10,198 bases of DNA. It comes from Desulfobacteraceae bacterium. GTDB taxonomy: Bacteria; Desulfobacterota; DSM-4660; Desulfatiglandales; B25-G16. The first letter of the stretch is position 1. Each line of letters opens with the position of its first letter. Below, in pieces: positions 1 to 6,282 of the stretch. Under the pieces are notes generated by a model. The model made no database searches, was not told the DNA's origin, and was given only the letters and a program-made list of their open reading frames with translations. The position numbers and the translations under genes are program-made. The DNA lies in assembly GCA_030615565.1 (NCBI GenBank), contig JAUWZC010000069.1:1-10198 (forward strand). Reading direction: 5' to 3'.

Positions 1-576
1 AACAGGAACGGGGCATCCTTCTGTTACCTTTTCAAAGTCCTGGGGGCAATAATAGGTTTTTACAATCCTTGCTCCCAATTCAGCTGCAATTCGAGAGCTC
101 AAGGCAAGATACCTGGCTGTTCTTTGTTCTAATTCCTTACCTACTGCGGTTACGGCCATAACAGGAATACCATATGGTTCACATTGATCAACAAGCTGGG
201 CAAGGCTGGTCAATGTCTGCTTTTCGTAGTCAGAGCCAACAAATATGGAGATGCCTACAGCAGCGGCATTGAGCCTGATGACCTCATCTATTGATGTGGT
301 GAGGGTCTCGTTAGCTAAGTCTGATCCAATTATACTGGTACCGCCAGAAACCCTCAGGATGATTGGGGTTTGGCAGTTGGGAGGAACAGAGGAGCGTACT
401 ATACCCCTTGTAACAAAGAGACCATCGGCATAGGGAAGGAGTCCTTTTATTGTCTCAGATGGTTTTTCCAAAGAACTAGTGGGACCCTGGAAATAGCCAT
501 GATCTATGGGCAAAAACTGGCAATGACCATCTTCCTTGATTAATCTGGAAAGCCTGTTTTCAATACCCCAATCCAT
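1..576 (-). CDS. LsrF/DhnA-family class I aldolase-fold enzyme (5' part; continues beyond the left edge)
   Basis: The 192 visible residues align by eye with E. coli LsrF, the thiolase that splits phospho-HPD (the autoinducer-2 breakdown product) with CoA, and more broadly with the DhnA-type class I fructose-bisphosphate aldolases. Shared landmarks are MDWGIENRLSR at the start, the DHGYFQGPT loop (residues 25-33), TRGIVRSSVPP (56-66), AVTAVGKE (141-148) and IVKTYY (171-176), whose Lys173 corresponds to the Schiff-base lysine. FEKVTEGCPVPV closes the visible part. The family is about 270-290 residues, so roughly the last third is missing. The ATG at 576 has a good AGGAGG about 7 nt upstream. 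The N-terminal extension of E. coli LsrF is absent. The gene follows ino1 on the same strand, but a terminator-like hairpin lies between them. No other lsr gene is visible, so a sugar-phosphate aldolase role is as likely as AI-2 catabolism. The fold assignment is firm; the substrate is not. Confidence 0.85.
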   Translation of the reverse strand, partial: MDWGIENRLSRLIKEDGHCQFLPIDHGYFQGPTSSLEKPSETIKGLLPYADGLFVTRGIVRSSVPPNCQTPIILRVSGGTSIIGSDLANETLTTSIDEVIRLNAAAVGISIFVGSDYEKQTLTSLAQLVDQCEPYGIPVMAVTAVGKELEQRTARYLALSSRIAAELGARIVKTYYCPQDFEKVTEGCPVPV

Positions 577-611
577 ATAATCCTCCTTCTCTTAAAGTAT
601 GCAGTATGCAG

Positions 612-653
612 AAAAAAAGTAAGCAGTATTATCATTCCTGCCTACTGCTTACT
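612..653 (-). terminator. Rho-independent terminator after ino1
   Basis: A perfect 11-bp inverted repeat (618-628 with 643-653) encloses a 14-nt loop. On the minus strand the stem runs directly into a run of six T (617-612), so it would end the ino1 transcript before the LsrF-like gene. The stem is AT-rich, so read-through is plausible. The flanks contain short direct repeats of a GCATACT-type unit, suggesting the 577-671 spacer is a degenerate intergenic repeat. Confidence 0.65.
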
Positions 654-671
654 CCTTACTAACGACTCTAT

Positions 672-1778
672 TTAATCCTCTCTTTTTCCTTGAATAAAAT
701 CTTCTGTGAGCCTGTATGCCTCATCATCTGTATACTGTTTTGGAGGATGTTTCATAAAATAGGAAGAAGGAGAATATAAGATGCCTCCTTTGCCTCTCTC
801 GAGTGCAATTTTACAACATCTTATTGCATCAATAACCACCCCACCAGAATTTGGAGAGTCTTCCACTGAAAGACGCAGCTCTAAGTTCATAGGTATATCA
901 CCAAAGAGTTTGCCTTCCATCCGGATAAAACCTATCTTGTTATCTTTTTGCCATGCAACCCAATCGCTTGGTCCTATATGAATATTTTCTTTCTCCAAGC
1001 GATTTTCAAGGAGTTGAGATTGCACAGATTCAGTCTTGGACTCTTTCTTGGATACAAGGCGGCTTCTGCTTAGCATATTCAGAAAGTCTGTGTTTCCTCC
1101 TGTATTAAGTTGATAGGTCCTTTCAAGCTTTACTCCTCTGGCCTTAAAAAGGTTTGTCAAAACCCTGTGTACTATAGTTGCACCGAGTTGAGATTTTACA
1201 TCGTCACCTATAATTGGAATTTTCTCTTTTTCAAATCTTTCGCCCCAATCTTTATTGCTTACAATAAATACAGGGATGTTGTTGATAAATCCTACCCCAG
1301 CCTCAAGAGCGCATTCTGCATAAAATTTGGCGGCATTTTCTGATCCGACTGGGACGTAGTTTAGGAGGATCTCAGCCCCGGATTCCTTCAATATTTTAAT
1401 ACAATCTTCTTTGGATGGTTCTTTTTCATCAGATAAAACAAATGTATATTTATCCTCGTAATCTCGCATATGTTCAGAAAAGCCATCTAATATGGCACCC
1501 ATTTCAACCTTGACACCAGCCTTTGGTATATCCTTGCAGAATATAGTGGTGCAGTTTGGCAGTTCGAATATAGCCTGGGTAACATCCTTTCCAATCTTTC
1601 TTTTGTCAATATCAAAGGCGGCTACTATTTCGATATCATAGGGTTTGTAGCCCCCAATCTCCCAGTGCATCAATCCAATAGCATCTTTGCTATTCTTTCG
1701 TTTATAATACTCAATGCCTTGAAGTAGTGAGCTTGCACAGTTACCAATACCCACGATAGCGATTTTGATCTTATCCAT
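672..1778 (-). CDS. ino1: myo-inositol-3-phosphate synthase (Ino1)
   Basis: Converts D-glucose 6-phosphate to 1D-myo-inositol 3-phosphate with NAD+, the committed step to inositol lipids and inositol-based solutes or thiols; cytosolic. The 368-residue length matches the short prokaryotic (mycobacterial/archaeal) form. The N-terminal Rossmann motif is IAIVGIGNCASSLLQGIEYY (residues 6-25, G10-x-G12-N13). Further landmarks shared with Mycobacterium Ino1 are YVPVGSE (141-147), the GDDVKSQLGAT segment (191-201), NTGGNTDFLNML (225-236), SKKESKT (243-249) and LELRLSVEDSPNSGGVV (299-315), which together form the active site and tetramer core. I chose the ATG at 1778 because AGGAGG lies about 9 nt upstream; a TTG two codons earlier is too close to that site. 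The gene is transcribed toward the LsrF-like gene. An imperfect palindrome at 1818-1834 sits in its leader. No inositol monophosphatase or phospholipid synthase is visible nearby, so the end product cannot be read from this window. Confidence 0.96.
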   Translation of the reverse strand: MDKIKIAIVGIGNCASSLLQGIEYYKRKNSKDAIGLMHWEIGGYKPYDIEIVAAFDIDKRKIGKDVTQAIFELPNCTTIFCKDIPKAGVKVEMGAILDGFSEHMRDYEDKYTFVLSDEKEPSKEDCIKILKESGAEILLNYVPVGSENAAKFYAECALEAGVGFINNIPVFIVSNKDWGERFEKEKIPIIGDDVKSQLGATIVHRVLTNLFKARGVKLERTYQLNTGGNTDFLNMLSRSRLVSKKESKTESVQSQLLENRLEKENIHIGPSDWVAWQKDNKIGFIRMEGKLFGDIPMNLELRLSVEDSPNSGGVVIDAIRCCKIALERGKGGILYSPSSYFMKHPPKQYTDDEAYRLTEDFIQGKRED

Positions 1779-1817
1779 AAGCAATTACCTCCTGTTCATT
1801 ATGGTAGATGCGAAAAT

Positions 1818-1834
1818 CCTATTTCCGGAATAGG
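1818..1834. promoter_or_regulatory. Inverted repeat in the ino1 leader, possible operator
   Basis: CCTATT (1818-1823) and AATAGG (1829-1834) are exact inverted repeats around a 5-nt centre that also contains the palindrome TTCCGGAA (1823-1830). It lies 40-56 bp upstream of the ino1 start, where a repressor site or leader structure could be. A TATAAT on the plus strand at 1841-1846 has no matching -35. Function is inferred from position only. Confidence 0.3.
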
Positions 1835-2393
1835 TTCACATATAATGTATTCTCATAGAACCCCCTTTACTATAGAGTTCCGTGAAATTATTCTTATCTC
1901 TTGCTAGATGTATAGAGGTAGGTGAGCTTACTCGAAAGAAACAAGAAGCAGGAGTTAAGCTAGGACATTTTGAAGGGTTTTCCAAAGAAGTAACCTCTGA
2001 ATTAGGTTAAACAATGGTAAAACCCTGTCTTCTGACAAAATACTCCCCTCAACTTACCAGGTCAAGGAAAAAGGCTTTTAAATCGACTCAAATCTTGCAT
2101 TTTCCCTCTTCCCCTGGCCACAGCCCATTCAGCTTTAATTCCTGTATATTGTGGTGCCTGGCAAATCTGTAAAAGTCAACAATACGTGCCATAGTCTGAA
2201 ATCTCAACAAAGTATAGCTTACATACACTAATCAAAACATCAACCGATTTTTCTTACATTTGTTTAACTGTGTCATGTTACCGTTCTCTGAGTAAAAAAC
2301 ACTTTATCTAATTGTAACCATCTTGTAACTGCCACGATTAAAATTAAGCTAATTTAATCAAATTCTATCAAAAGTTTAGAAATAGGTCAAACC

Positions 2394-2447
2394 TTTAACA
2401 GATAAGGGGAAAAGCCCTATTGACAAGGCTCCCCCTTAAATGTTAAA
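2394..2447. repeat. Imperfect inverted repeat beside the tRNA-Arg scar
   Basis: The 16-nt arms (2394-2409 and 2432-2447) match at 14 of 16 positions as inverted repeats, with a short AGCC/GGCT stem inside the loop. It ends about 14 bp before the tRNA-Arg fragment. It could be a terminator at the end of an element or a structured recombination site. A T-rich stretch follows on plus (2455-2461), after a gap of 7 nt. Confidence 0.5.
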
Positions 2448-2461
2448 AATAACTGTTTTTT

Positions 2462-2508
2462 GATTCCTAATCCCTGTGCCGGGTGTTCGAGTCGCCTCGG
2501 GGGCACCA
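2462..2508 (+). pseudogene. 3' half of tRNA-Arg(CCU): probable attachment-site scar
   Basis: Numbered backward from CCA (2506-2508) the sequence fits a tRNA exactly. A73 is at 2505 and the acceptor strand CGGGGGC at 2498-2504. The T arm is GGGTG, TTCGAGT, CGCCT (2481-2497, with two wobble pairs) and the 5-nt variable loop GTGCC is at 2476-2480. The 3' anticodon stem is TCCCT (2471-2475) and the loop TTCCTAA (2464-2470) carries anticodon CCU. Pairing with the 5' stem holds only for positions 30-31 (2462-2463) and fails from 29 backward. No D arm or 5' acceptor strand is found upstream. It is therefore not a working tRNA. tRNA-Arg(CCU) genes are known integration targets, and starting in the anticodon stem-loop is typical of tyrosine-recombinase sites. 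The lost or displaced 5' side lies to the left. Confidence 0.8.
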
Positions 2509-2516
2509 GAACGGTT

Positions 2517-2560
2517 AAGGGTTTAGTCCCGCCATTGTCGGCGGGATTAGCTCCTTTTTT
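2517..2560 (+). terminator. Rho-independent terminator of the former tRNA-Arg gene
   Basis: A TCCCGCC/GGCGGGA core stem (2527-2533 with 2540-2546, 6-nt loop) extends outward through near-continuous pairing to AAGG/CCTT (2517-2520 with 2553-2556), and the T run continues to 2560. It starts 8 nt after the tRNA CCA end, so it most likely served the original tRNA transcript. It insulates the downstream lipoprotein gene. Confidence 0.75.
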
Positions 2561-2596
2561 AGTAAAGTTATTTCTATTACATAGGAGAGAAAAATT

Positions 2597-2992
2597 ATGA
2601 ACTACAAAAAGTTATTACTTACATTGATACTGGGATTGAGCTTATTAGTTAACAGTGGCTGTCCAGCATTTTTGATAGTTGCAGGTGGTGCTGCAGGTAT
2701 AGGTACATACGTTTACATTGTCGGAGAATTGAAATCAACCGAGGAGGTTTCTTTGAATACGGCATGGGATGCTACTCAAAAAGCGATGAAAAATTTGGAA
2801 TTCACCATAACAAGTAAAGAAAAGGATGCCTTTGATGGCCAACTGATCGCAAAGGGTGCAGCTGACAAGATAATCAAAGTTAAACTTAATAGACAATCCG
2901 ATACCCATACTGAAATCAGGATTCGCGTTGGAGCATTTGGTGATACATCTTTGTCGTTGCAGATCCTTGAAAGTATAAAAAAACAATTCTGA
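2597..2992 (+). CDS. DUF3568-family putative lipoprotein
   Basis: A 131-residue exported protein. The N-terminus has two lysines, a hydrophobic stretch (LLLTLILGLSLLV) and a cysteine at residue 22 in NSGC, a somewhat atypical lipobox since Asn is at -3. A glycine/alanine-rich hydrophobic segment follows (about 25-42) and then YVYIVGELKSTEEVSLNTAWDA, the recognisable core of the DUF3568 family. The C-terminal half ends with IRIRVGAFGDTSLSLQILESI, again typical (IRVG-FGD, then a terminal helix). The family has no established function; members are small periplasmic or outer-membrane-anchored proteins. GGAGAG lies about 8 nt before the ATG. The gene stands alone, starting 36 bp after the tRNA-Arg terminator, with a gap of about 420 bp to the next gene. 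It ends in TGA, so UGA is an ordinary stop here. Confidence 0.85.
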   Translation: MNYKKLLLTLILGLSLLVNSGCPAFLIVAGGAAGIGTYVYIVGELKSTEEVSLNTAWDATQKAMKNLEFTITSKEKDAFDGQLIAKGAADKIIKVKLNRQSDTHTEIRIRVGAFGDTSLSLQILESIKKQF

Positions 2993-3411
2993 AATCAAAA
3001 GTACCATGTCCTAAAGCCTGAGCCCCATTTCTCATAAGAGAGGCATTGTTTCGTATTTTTACGCAAACTGAAGGTTAATAATTGCTATTTTATTACGTAC
3101 AGTGGCAAAAATCTTAAATTTTGGACTGTGAGAATATAGCACAATATATTGTTAATTATCTAAATGCACACTTGACAAAAGAGTAGGGGCAAGCTGGTTT
3201 GATTAATATTAAAGACTGATCAAATAGTGATTTGACATCCTGTTTTGTGCATGCCAAATCCGATATTAAATAATTTTCCTTTGACATTCATTTTATCTTT
3301 CTTTACTTTTGCTGCCATCAATCATTGTTTCTTTTTCTTAATACACTTACAACACCCTTAAACGGGGTTTGATATTAAAAACAAACATGTGCTTGTTATG
3401 TTAGGAGGAAA
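2993..3411. other. AT-rich intergenic region before the FIST gene, with possible promoter
   Basis: No gene is seen. TTGACA occurs three times on plus (3172, 3232, 3281). Only the last has a tolerable -10 at 17-bp spacing (TACTTT at 3304-3309), and it lies about 100 bp upstream of the FIST gene start. A 12-bp perfect palindrome, ACAATATATTGT, is at 3141-3152. I find no strong terminator for the lipoprotein gene. Confidence 0.3.
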
Positions 3412-4635
3412 ATGAAAGTTGGAATTGGATACTGTAACGAAGAAGATGCTCTCTTATCAGGCAAAAAAGTAGCTGAAAATGCAATAACAAAGAGCAAAAT
3501 AGACAGTCCTGATTTTATATTTTCTTTTTGCAGTGGACAGCTTGATCATGATGAATTCTTTAGAGGACTGCAATCCATTGTGGGCAATAAGGTACCAATA
3601 ATTGGCGGTTCAGCAATTGGCGTGATCACTAACGATTATTTATCATATGAAGGGTATCCTGCCGCTGCTGCAGTAGTGCAGTTAGATACACTTCGACTTA
3701 GAGTAGCTGCAGTCGATAATTTGGATAGAGATGAAAGATTAGCAGGAATAAAATTAGCAAAAAAATTAGCAAAGGAACCAGAAGACAGTCTTTTACTTAT
3801 ATTCTATGATTCAATAAAAATTCCTGCAACAGATGATATACCCCCGGTTCTAAATGCCTCATCACCGCTACTTGAAGGGATAGAACAAGAACTCCACTCA
3901 AATGTGCCCATTATAGGTGCAGGTGTAATAGGAGATTATGACTTTAGCCCCACAAAGCAGTTTTGTGGCTCTTATGTTGGTAACCAAAGTGTTGTTGGGA
4001 CTTTATTAGCTGGAGATTTTAAACCCTACTTTCGGATTATGCATGGCTGTAGCCCGTTAGATGGTGTGTATCATAGGATTACAAAAATACAGGGTTCAAA
4101 CATTTATGAATTGGATGGCAAACCAATTGTTGAAATGATTGATGAGTTATTTGGCAATCAGGACTGGCGGTATCACCATCCTGTCGATCTCTTAACAATA
4201 GGCAGAAACCTTGGATCAAGATTTGAGGAATCTAAAGAAGGTAATTATGTTAATAGACTGATTACAGGAATTTTACCAAATGGAGAAGGTATTGGTATTT
4301 TTGAACCAGACTTTGAAGAAGGTACAGAAATACAATTTATGTTACGGGACACTACAAAAATGATAGAATCAGCAAAGAGAAATTCAGCAGAGCTAATGGA
4401 GCAAATAAAAACAGAGGGAAGAAAAGCTCTTTTTGGAATGTATATTGATTGTGCGGGACGGACGGCAAAATACTTAAACACCAAAATTGAAGAAGCTTCA
4501 GAAATACAGGAGGTATTTAATCAATATAATATTCCATTATTAGGTTTTTATTCTGGAGTTGAAATTGCCCCTCTTCTTAAAAAGAGTAGAGGGCTAGACT
4601 GGACAGGAGTCTTGCTGGTTTTGGCTGAGGATTAA
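3412..4635 (+). CDS. FIST domain protein (FIST_N + FIST_C), putative ligand sensor
   Basis: A 407-residue soluble protein without a signal peptide or membrane segment. The N-terminal FIST_N region (about 1-200) contains DFIFSFCSGQLDHDEFFRGL, VPIIGGSAIGVITNDYLSYEG and a second related half with VPIIGAGVIGDYDFSPTKQF. The C-terminal FIST_C region (about 225-400) contains GMYIDCAGR and ends with the family signature GFYSGVEIAPL (378-388) followed by a short hydrophobic strand. FIST domains are predicted to bind small ligands such as amino acids and are often joined to, or encoded near, signalling proteins. Here the protein is stand-alone and no histidine kinase or chemoreceptor is adjacent. AGGAGG sits about 5 nt before the ATG. 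Its stop codon overlaps the convergent DUF89 stop by 4 bp. The family call is firm; ligand and output are unknown. Confidence 0.88.
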   Translation: MKVGIGYCNEEDALLSGKKVAENAITKSKIDSPDFIFSFCSGQLDHDEFFRGLQSIVGNKVPIIGGSAIGVITNDYLSYEGYPAAAAVVQLDTLRLRVAAVDNLDRDERLAGIKLAKKLAKEPEDSLLLIFYDSIKIPATDDIPPVLNASSPLLEGIEQELHSNVPIIGAGVIGDYDFSPTKQFCGSYVGNQSVVGTLLAGDFKPYFRIMHGCSPLDGVYHRITKIQGSNIYELDGKPIVEMIDELFGNQDWRYHHPVDLLTIGRNLGSRFEESKEGNYVNRLITGILPNGEGIGIFEPDFEEGTEIQFMLRDTTKMIESAKRNSAELMEQIKTEGRKALFGMYIDCAGRTAKYLNTKIEEASEIQEVFNQYNIPLLGFYSGVEIAPLLKKSRGLDWTGVLLVLAED

Positions 4636-5477
4636 ACGTTTATTCCTCTCAATACAATATCCCCTTCATTAACGCCAATATCCTTAGTTATGACATAGCA
4701 TTTTGCCTTTAGCATAAAAAATATAGGCTTTTTTTCATCAGAAAGCCCCTCATAATTTCCTTGTCCCTTGCTTATCACAAATTTTGACTCATTATATATC
4801 TCTTTAAATTCACTACTACATGTTTTAAGGATGGTACCAGGAGCATCTGTCCCGGATGATAATATAGTCGCAACTTTATCTATTCCTGCCAGTATTGCAT
4901 CATTATATGTTACATCATTTATAACAGGACCATCTCTAACGACATATATCACTGGCTTTTTCAATTCTTCTATTAAAATTCTATCAAAAACAGATTCTCC
5001 AGCATTATCGCCAATATAAAAAATCTCATCAGTCTTGCTGAAATACTCCTTGAATTTACTGTAATCACATATCGCAAAATCTTTTCTAAGCACTTCATAT
5101 ATTTCTCTATCAATATCAAAATCCCTATTCACACCAAAGTCGATTATATTACCAGCAATCGCAATTCTTATTGCTACAAGAAGTTTATCATCTGATTTTT
5201 CAACTCTCTGTTTTAAACTCTTATATAATGAGAGAGCTTTTTTGGTGCTCTCTATTTTGATTTCCTTATATGGATCAGATTCCCCTGTGATTTCACTTAC
5301 TTTCTTATATATCAGCTTTCCGGTTTCTGGTGGAGTGCTCTCAAGAGGAATGTCCTTTAGCACCATTCCTATTTCATCTAAAAGTTTCTTTATTTTCTTT
5401 TCATCATCTGTTGCTATTCGTCCTGCACGAAGTGCTTGATTGAAAAAACATGGAATACAGTCAAGATATGTTTTCAT
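4632..5477 (-). CDS. DUF89 / ARMT1-like metal-dependent phosphatase
   Basis: A 281-residue member of the DUF89 'damage-control' phosphatase family, which hydrolyses phosphate esters of harmful or damaged metabolites such as sugar phosphates using a divalent metal. The N-terminus has the CIPC pair (Cys7, Cys10) typical of the prokaryotic subfamily. The active-site elements are AGNIIDFG (108-115), YIGDNAGE (154-161, with metal-binding Asp157 and Asn158), RDGPVINDVT (181-190) and SKGQGNYEGL (236-245). A late KAKC (257-260) matches the C-terminal cysteine of this subfamily. The ATG at 5477 has only a modest AGGG upstream, but no better start is evident and MKTYLDCIPC is the usual beginning. It lies 153 bp downstream of the cupin gene on the same strand, with a strong hairpin between them, and converges on the FIST gene with a 4-bp overlap. 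The physiological substrate cannot be told from sequence. Confidence 0.88.
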   Translation of the reverse strand: MKTYLDCIPCFFNQALRAGRIATDDEKKIKKLLDEIGMVLKDIPLESTPPETGKLIYKKVSEITGESDPYKEIKIESTKKALSLYKSLKQRVEKSDDKLLVAIRIAIAGNIIDFGVNRDFDIDREIYEVLRKDFAICDYSKFKEYFSKTDEIFYIGDNAGESVFDRILIEELKKPVIYVVRDGPVINDVTYNDAILAGIDKVATILSSGTDAPGTILKTCSSEFKEIYNESKFVISKGQGNYEGLSDEKKPIFFMLKAKCYVITKDIGVNEGDIVLRGINV

Positions 5478-5527
5478 TTAACCCTTTTTTGTCGAATTTT
5501 TTATCTGCTACTCTGCCCAAAATTTTT

Positions 5528-5560
5528 GCGGCTAAAAGAAATCCAACTTCTTTTAGCCGC
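5528..5560. repeat. Strong 13-bp hairpin between the cupin and DUF89 genes
   Basis: 5528-5540 and 5548-5560 are perfect inverted repeats with a 7-nt loop. On the minus strand, the coding direction of both neighbours, the stem is followed by AAAAATTTT rather than an immediate T run. It could act as an attenuator, processing site or weak terminator for the cupin transcript. The GCCGC end (5556-5560) can also pair with GCGGC at 5571-5575, giving a competing smaller hairpin. Confidence 0.6.
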
Positions 5561-5591
5561 CACCTTTAATGCGGCAAATATCGCTGCACTT

Positions 5592-5610
5592 ATACACCAT
5601 CCAGGTGTAT
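5592..5610 (-). promoter_or_regulatory. Hairpin after the cupin UGA, SECIS-like candidate
   Basis: On the minus strand a perfect 7-bp stem (AUACACC with GGUGUAU) closes a UGGAU loop. The stem starts 20 nt and the loop 27 nt after the in-frame UGA at 5633-5631. As I recall, bacterial SECIS elements need a short apical loop with a G in its first two positions, about 16-37 nt past the UGA; this one complies. Such small hairpins also arise by chance, and there is no T run to make it a terminator. Confidence 0.3.
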
Positions 5611-5630
5611 TGTTAAGTCTGCGGAATGAG

Positions 5631-5945
5631 TCAAATCACCTCCATAGTCTCTGTAGCTCGAAGGCAATGTTGGGAATCCGGTGGTATATAAAGAACATCA
5701 CCTGGCTTAAGATCCACTGTTTTTCCATCCACCTCACCCATGCCCTTACCACTTAGGACAAACATCTCATGTTCCCAAGGATGGCTATGATTGGGACTTT
5801 GCCCCCCTGGTTTCATGATAAGAACTCTCATATTAAAATTGGGAGCCCCGTCCTTTTCTGTAATTACATGCCGTATTACAGTTCCATGTGCCCCATCTAT
5901 ATTGACCTCTTCTGCTTCCTGATCTAAATAATGAATATGTTTCAT
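5631..5945 (-). CDS. Small single-domain cupin (possibly with a recoded UGA near the C-terminus)
   Basis: A 104-residue cupin_2 protein, a small metal-binding beta-barrel. Cupin motif 1 is PGGQSPNHSHPWEHEMFVLSGKG with metal ligands His53, His55 and Glu60; motif 2 is PGDVLYIPPDSQH with His93. The WEHE-FVL-G segment and the EKDGAPNFNMR stretch (30-40) place it in a common archaeal/bacterial family of unknown substrate. AGGAGGG lies about 7 nt before the ATG. The reading ends ...TMEVI then UGA. Relatives I remember end in F-L-C-L-I/V-P. Continuing past the UGA here gives L-I-P-Q-T and a UAA at 5615-5613, so the UGA sits exactly at the Cys. The protein either loses its last strand to a nonsense mutation or carries selenocysteine (110 residues in total). 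It is the first of two minus-strand genes, with DUF89 next. Confidence 0.85.
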   Translation of the reverse strand: MKHIHYLDQEAEEVNIDGAHGTVIRHVITEKDGAPNFNMRVLIMKPGGQSPNHSHPWEHEMFVLSGKGMGEVDGKTVDLKPGDVLYIPPDSQHCLRATETMEVI

Positions 5946-6126
5946 TTTTAGCCCTCCTGACTAATAACATTTTAAAGTTAAAGTGACTACCCAGGTTGTC
6001 AGGTTCACAGTTCAAGGTTTCCCGATGAAATCGGGGTTAACTACTTTACGCTCTTGATACCCGCCTGCCAGATGGCGGGCAGGCGTGAACCCTTGAACCC
6101 TGAACCTCTAAACCCGTGAACGGTTA
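5946..6126. repeat. Nested inverted-repeat intergenic element (main arms 6001-6107)
   Basis: The outer 17-nt arms (6001-6017 and 6091-6107) are inverted repeats matching at 15 of 17 positions, built from GTTCA/TGAAC units. Inside lie CCCGAT-gaa-ATCGGG (6021-6035) and CCCGCC/GGCGGG (6060-6065 with 6074-6079), the latter overlapping GCCTGCC/GGCAGGC. The whole is a small multi-hairpin unit without coding capacity, resembling REP/MITE-type dispersed repeats. It lies between the transketolase and cupin genes and may affect mRNA ends. Confidence 0.5.
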
Positions 6127-6282
6127 CTAAAGATCTAAAGTATCCGCCTGAATCACTGATACATCCATCATCCTTATCTTTTCATCCACCCTCAAATAGT
6201 GAACCGACTTATCAGAGTCCCTGTAAAACCTAAAAAGACTGAATCCTGAGCCTACACACTGCTCAACAGTTGCTCGGCACAC
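6127..6282 (-). CDS. Unrecognised 51-codon ORF overlapping the transketolase 3' end
   Basis: Downstream of transketolase on the same strand, an open frame reads ...GSGFSLFRFYRDSDKSVHYLRVDEKIRMMDVSVIQADTLDL and ends in TAG. The composition is protein-like (charged and hydrophobic residues alternating), but the only start before it is a GTG at 6282 inside the transketolase frame, without a good ribosome site. It may be the 3' remnant of a gene whose front was lost, or a chance frame. I do not recognise the family. Confidence 0.2.
   Translation of the reverse strand: MCRATVEQCVGSGFSLFRFYRDSDKSVHYLRVDEKIRMMDVSVIQADTLDL

Larger units (their letters stand above)
1785..2461. other. Gene-poor stretch with short coding-like debris
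   Basis: No convincing gene lies between ino1 and the tRNA-Arg fragment. A plus-strand open frame at 1876-2010 reads ...CIEVGELTRKKQEAGVKLGHF... and looks like protein but has no good start. On minus, 2192-2088 encodes a 34-residue peptide beginning MARIVDFYRFARHHNIQELK and ending at a TGA, with only a weak GAG upstream. I recognise neither. Together they suggest remnants of lost genes, fitting the decayed interior edge of an element that once ended at the tRNA-Arg scar. Confidence 0.4.

Noticed and set aside
245..433. Plus-strand frame opposite the LsrF-like gene
   Set aside because: It is antisense to a well-supported coding frame and has no ribosome site.
1841..1846. TATAAT as a plus-strand promoter
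   Set aside because: No -35 at proper spacing and no convincing gene downstream on plus.
2462..2508. Group I intron-split tRNA-Arg(CCU), as known in Agrobacterium
   Set aside because: No 5' exon (acceptor and D arm) could be found in the upstream 680 bp, and no group I core elements were recognised.
3141..3152. Perfect 12-bp palindrome ACAATATATTGT as an operator
   Set aside because: It is made only of AT-rich sequence in an AT-rich spacer, is far from both flanking starts, and occurs once.
5242..5756. Plus-strand frames opposite DUF89 and the cupin
   Set aside because: They are antisense to genes with clear catalytic or metal-binding motifs and good starts.
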